From positions 1 through 17,487 of the forward strand of contig SBFY01000204.1 of assembly GCA_006227085.1 (NCBI GenBank): 17,487 nucleotides of DNA, given 5' to 3'. The position numbers and the translations under genes are program-made. This DNA comes from Gammaproteobacteria bacterium. Lineage in GTDB: Bacteria; Pseudomonadota; Gammaproteobacteria; Pseudomonadales; M0112. Positions 16,192-17,487 of this stretch are shown here, piece after piece. The first letter of the stretch is position 1. Every line of letters begins with the position of its first letter. Under the pieces are notes generated by a model. That model made no database searches. It worked only from the letters and a program-made list of their open reading frames with translations, and was not told the origin of the DNA.

Positions 16192-17450
16192 GACTTATGC
16201 TGGCGCATCGTATGCTGGGCATGATTATTTTCGTGTTGTTGTTGCTGGGCGCATTATGGATGGATGTGCCGGATTGGCGTCGCAAGACACAACAGCATGG
16301 CGCTGAGCAGCTGTACTGGCATACCTATCCGGCGCGAAAAATATTTAGCCGGTATGTCCAGCCTTATCTGGATGAAAAGGGTCACGCCTCCCTGAACCAG
16401 TTGTGGTTACTCCACACGCAAACAGGGATGCTGAAAGAAGCCTTGGCGGCTCGTTACGCCGTAGCGATATTGGACGGCCGTGACGGGGTGTCCAGGATTG
16501 CCTTTCCCGACCACCCTGCACTTGTTGGCGCATCGTTTACGGTCTTGGGATGGGATGGGTTGGCGCTGGCTGGGGGGGAAGCAAAGGGCTCGCATGAGTT
16601 CCAGCTAAACGGATTCGGTAGCGCCTTGTTGTTTTTGCGCTTGCCCGATTTGGATAATGTCTCGCAGCACACACTGGATAGTATTGGGCCAAGGATGCCG
16701 TCGGCATCTTCCATGGACTTCAGTTCGGTACGCTGTCCAGTCCCACAGGGGCCAGAATCCTGGCTTGGGTGTGCAGAAAGCTTGTTGCCGATAATCGGCG
16801 CAAGCCCTGCATATCTGGCAGAACTGGCGCAGTATCAGCATCGCATGGGTTCTGCCTCGTCGCTTGATTTGGGATTCGTTTTCCAGGAAGCAGAAAAATC
16901 GATGGATATGGCACTGCAGCATAGCGCGGGTTACATGATTGCCAGCCGATGGGTGGTATATCGTGATTTCTACCGCCTGAATCCATCCATGGTTGATCCG
17001 TTGCTGATACGAGCAGCATTTTTTGCAGCGCCATTCATGCCCGTGCCTGATTCCAAAACGAGGGCAGCGGTTTTGCGATTTGATGACCAGGGTCGTTTGT
17101 TCCGGGGTGACGAAGGCGATTTCAGGCTCCGCTTTAATGTTGCCCAGCTTTCACCTGAAACACTTGATTGGTCATTTAGTATCTATGGTGAAGGGATGGC
17201 CCAATTATTTGTGGGCGATAAGGAATCATTGGTTCGTCGTGACCAAGTGCAGCCAGACCATGATGGCATTGTTGAACTGTACTTATCAGTGTCGAGGCCT
17301 GATGATGTGCCGGAAGTCAACTGGCTACCTGTGCCCGCGGGTGCATTTACAGTGATTTACCGGGCACAGACCCGCATTCCTTTGGATCCGCATGATGACT
17401 TCGGCGCATTAGGTGCACTGGAGAGGGTTGGCGCGCTATCCGCCCAATAA
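16188..17450 (+). CDS. Membrane-anchored protein with C-terminal DUF1214-like domain
   Basis: The 420-residue protein begins with a signal anchor (about residues 9-25, I-I-F-V-L-L-L-L-G-A-L-W), so the bulk is probably periplasmic. Residues about 295-397 follow the DUF1214 pattern. There is F-D-D-Q-G-R-L-F-R-G, then F-R-L-R-F, then D-W-S-F-S-I-Y-G, then D-G-I-V-E-L-Y-L, then N-W-L-P-V-P-A-G-A-F (378-387), which is close to the hallmark NWLPAPxGPF end of that domain. The DUF1254 domain that normally comes first is not recognisable in residues 30-290. C183 and C195 could form a disulfide. No catalytic role is established for DUF1214, and none is proposed. The start codon overlaps the preceding stop as ATGA, with AAGGAA upstream, so it is coupled to the GT-C-like gene and the two products may act together. 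Confidence 0.7.
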   Translation: MRLMLAHRMLGMIIFVLLLLGALWMDVPDWRRKTQQHGAEQLYWHTYPARKIFSRYVQPYLDEKGHASLNQLWLLHTQTGMLKEALAARYAVAILDGRDGVSRIAFPDHPALVGASFTVLGWDGLALAGGEAKGSHEFQLNGFGSALLFLRLPDLDNVSQHTLDSIGPRMPSASSMDFSSVRCPVPQGPESWLGCAESLLPIIGASPAYLAELAQYQHRMGSASSLDLGFVFQEAEKSMDMALQHSAGYMIASRWVVYRDFYRLNPSMVDPLLIRAAFFAAPFMPVPDSKTRAAVLRFDDQGRLFRGDEGDFRLRFNVAQLSPETLDWSFSIYGEGMAQLFVGDKESLVRRDQVQPDHDGIVELYLSVSRPDDVPEVNWLPVPAGAFTVIYRAQTRIPLDPHDDFGALGALERVGALSAQ

Positions 17451-17487
17451 CAAATCCTCGGCGGCTTCGAGGTCGCCGGCACGGCCT
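17436..17487 (-). CDS. C-terminal end of a convergent gene running off the window (tentative)
   Basis: Read on the minus strand, 17486 to 17439 gives 16 sense codons (GRAGDLEAAEDLLLGG) followed by TAG at 17438-17436. The composition (alanine, leucine, acidic residues) looks like ordinary protein. The product would overlap the 3' end of the DUF1214-like gene by 15 bases. With only 16 codons visible, this could equally be a random open stretch; no family can be assigned. Confidence 0.35.
   Translation of the reverse strand, partial: GRAGDLEAAEDLLLGG

Overview
The window looks like a chromosomal segment of a gammaproteobacterium of the Pseudomonas/Cellvibrio type. The main reason is the gene order glnE-ilvE-waaF-waaC-waaG-waaP, the arrangement known from Pseudomonas. 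The proteins also read closely like gammaproteobacterial WaaF, WaaC, WaaG and WaaP. The exact genus cannot be fixed from sequence reading alone. No tRNA, rRNA, CRISPR array, insertion sequence or attachment site was seen.

Left block, minus strand (5288 down to 1): five closely packed genes read leftward. They encode a PhoU-like DUF47 protein, a PiT-family phosphate transporter, acetylornithine deacetylase (argE), an AlgI-type membrane-bound O-acyltransferase (MBOAT) and the start of a membrane-anchored SGNH/DltD-like partner. The first two form the familiar transporter-plus-regulator pair. The last two form the familiar two-protein system for O-acylating an extracytoplasmic polymer. The pit-argE gap is 64 bases and holds two inverted repeats. 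The second buries the argE start codon and encloses an 11-codon reading frame that runs into that start.

Middle and right block, plus strand (5457 to 17450): nine genes run without a gap larger than 28 bases. They are a lone GspE/PilB-type secretion ATPase, glnE, ilvE, then the LPS inner-core genes waaF, waaC, waaG and waaP. Two poorly characterised envelope genes follow: a GT-C-like polytopic membrane protein and a membrane-anchored protein ending in a DUF1214-like domain. The waa genes add heptose II, heptose I and glucose to the core and phosphorylate heptose. Several start codons overlap the preceding stop, so translational coupling is likely. A short divergent intergenic region (5289-5456) separates the two blocks and carries -10-like elements facing each way.

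The two ends (roughly 1-2090 and 15076-17450) are visibly more AT-rich than the conserved core between them. They hold the surface-modification genes, which suggests variable envelope functions attached to a conserved backbone. The best candidate for something undescribed is the translationally coupled pair after waaP. Its first member appears to lack the N-terminal membrane helix expected of a GT-C enzyme and begins next to a seven-codon mini reading frame in another frame. A minus-strand coding end of 16 codons appears to run off the right edge and overlaps the end of the DUF1214-like gene.
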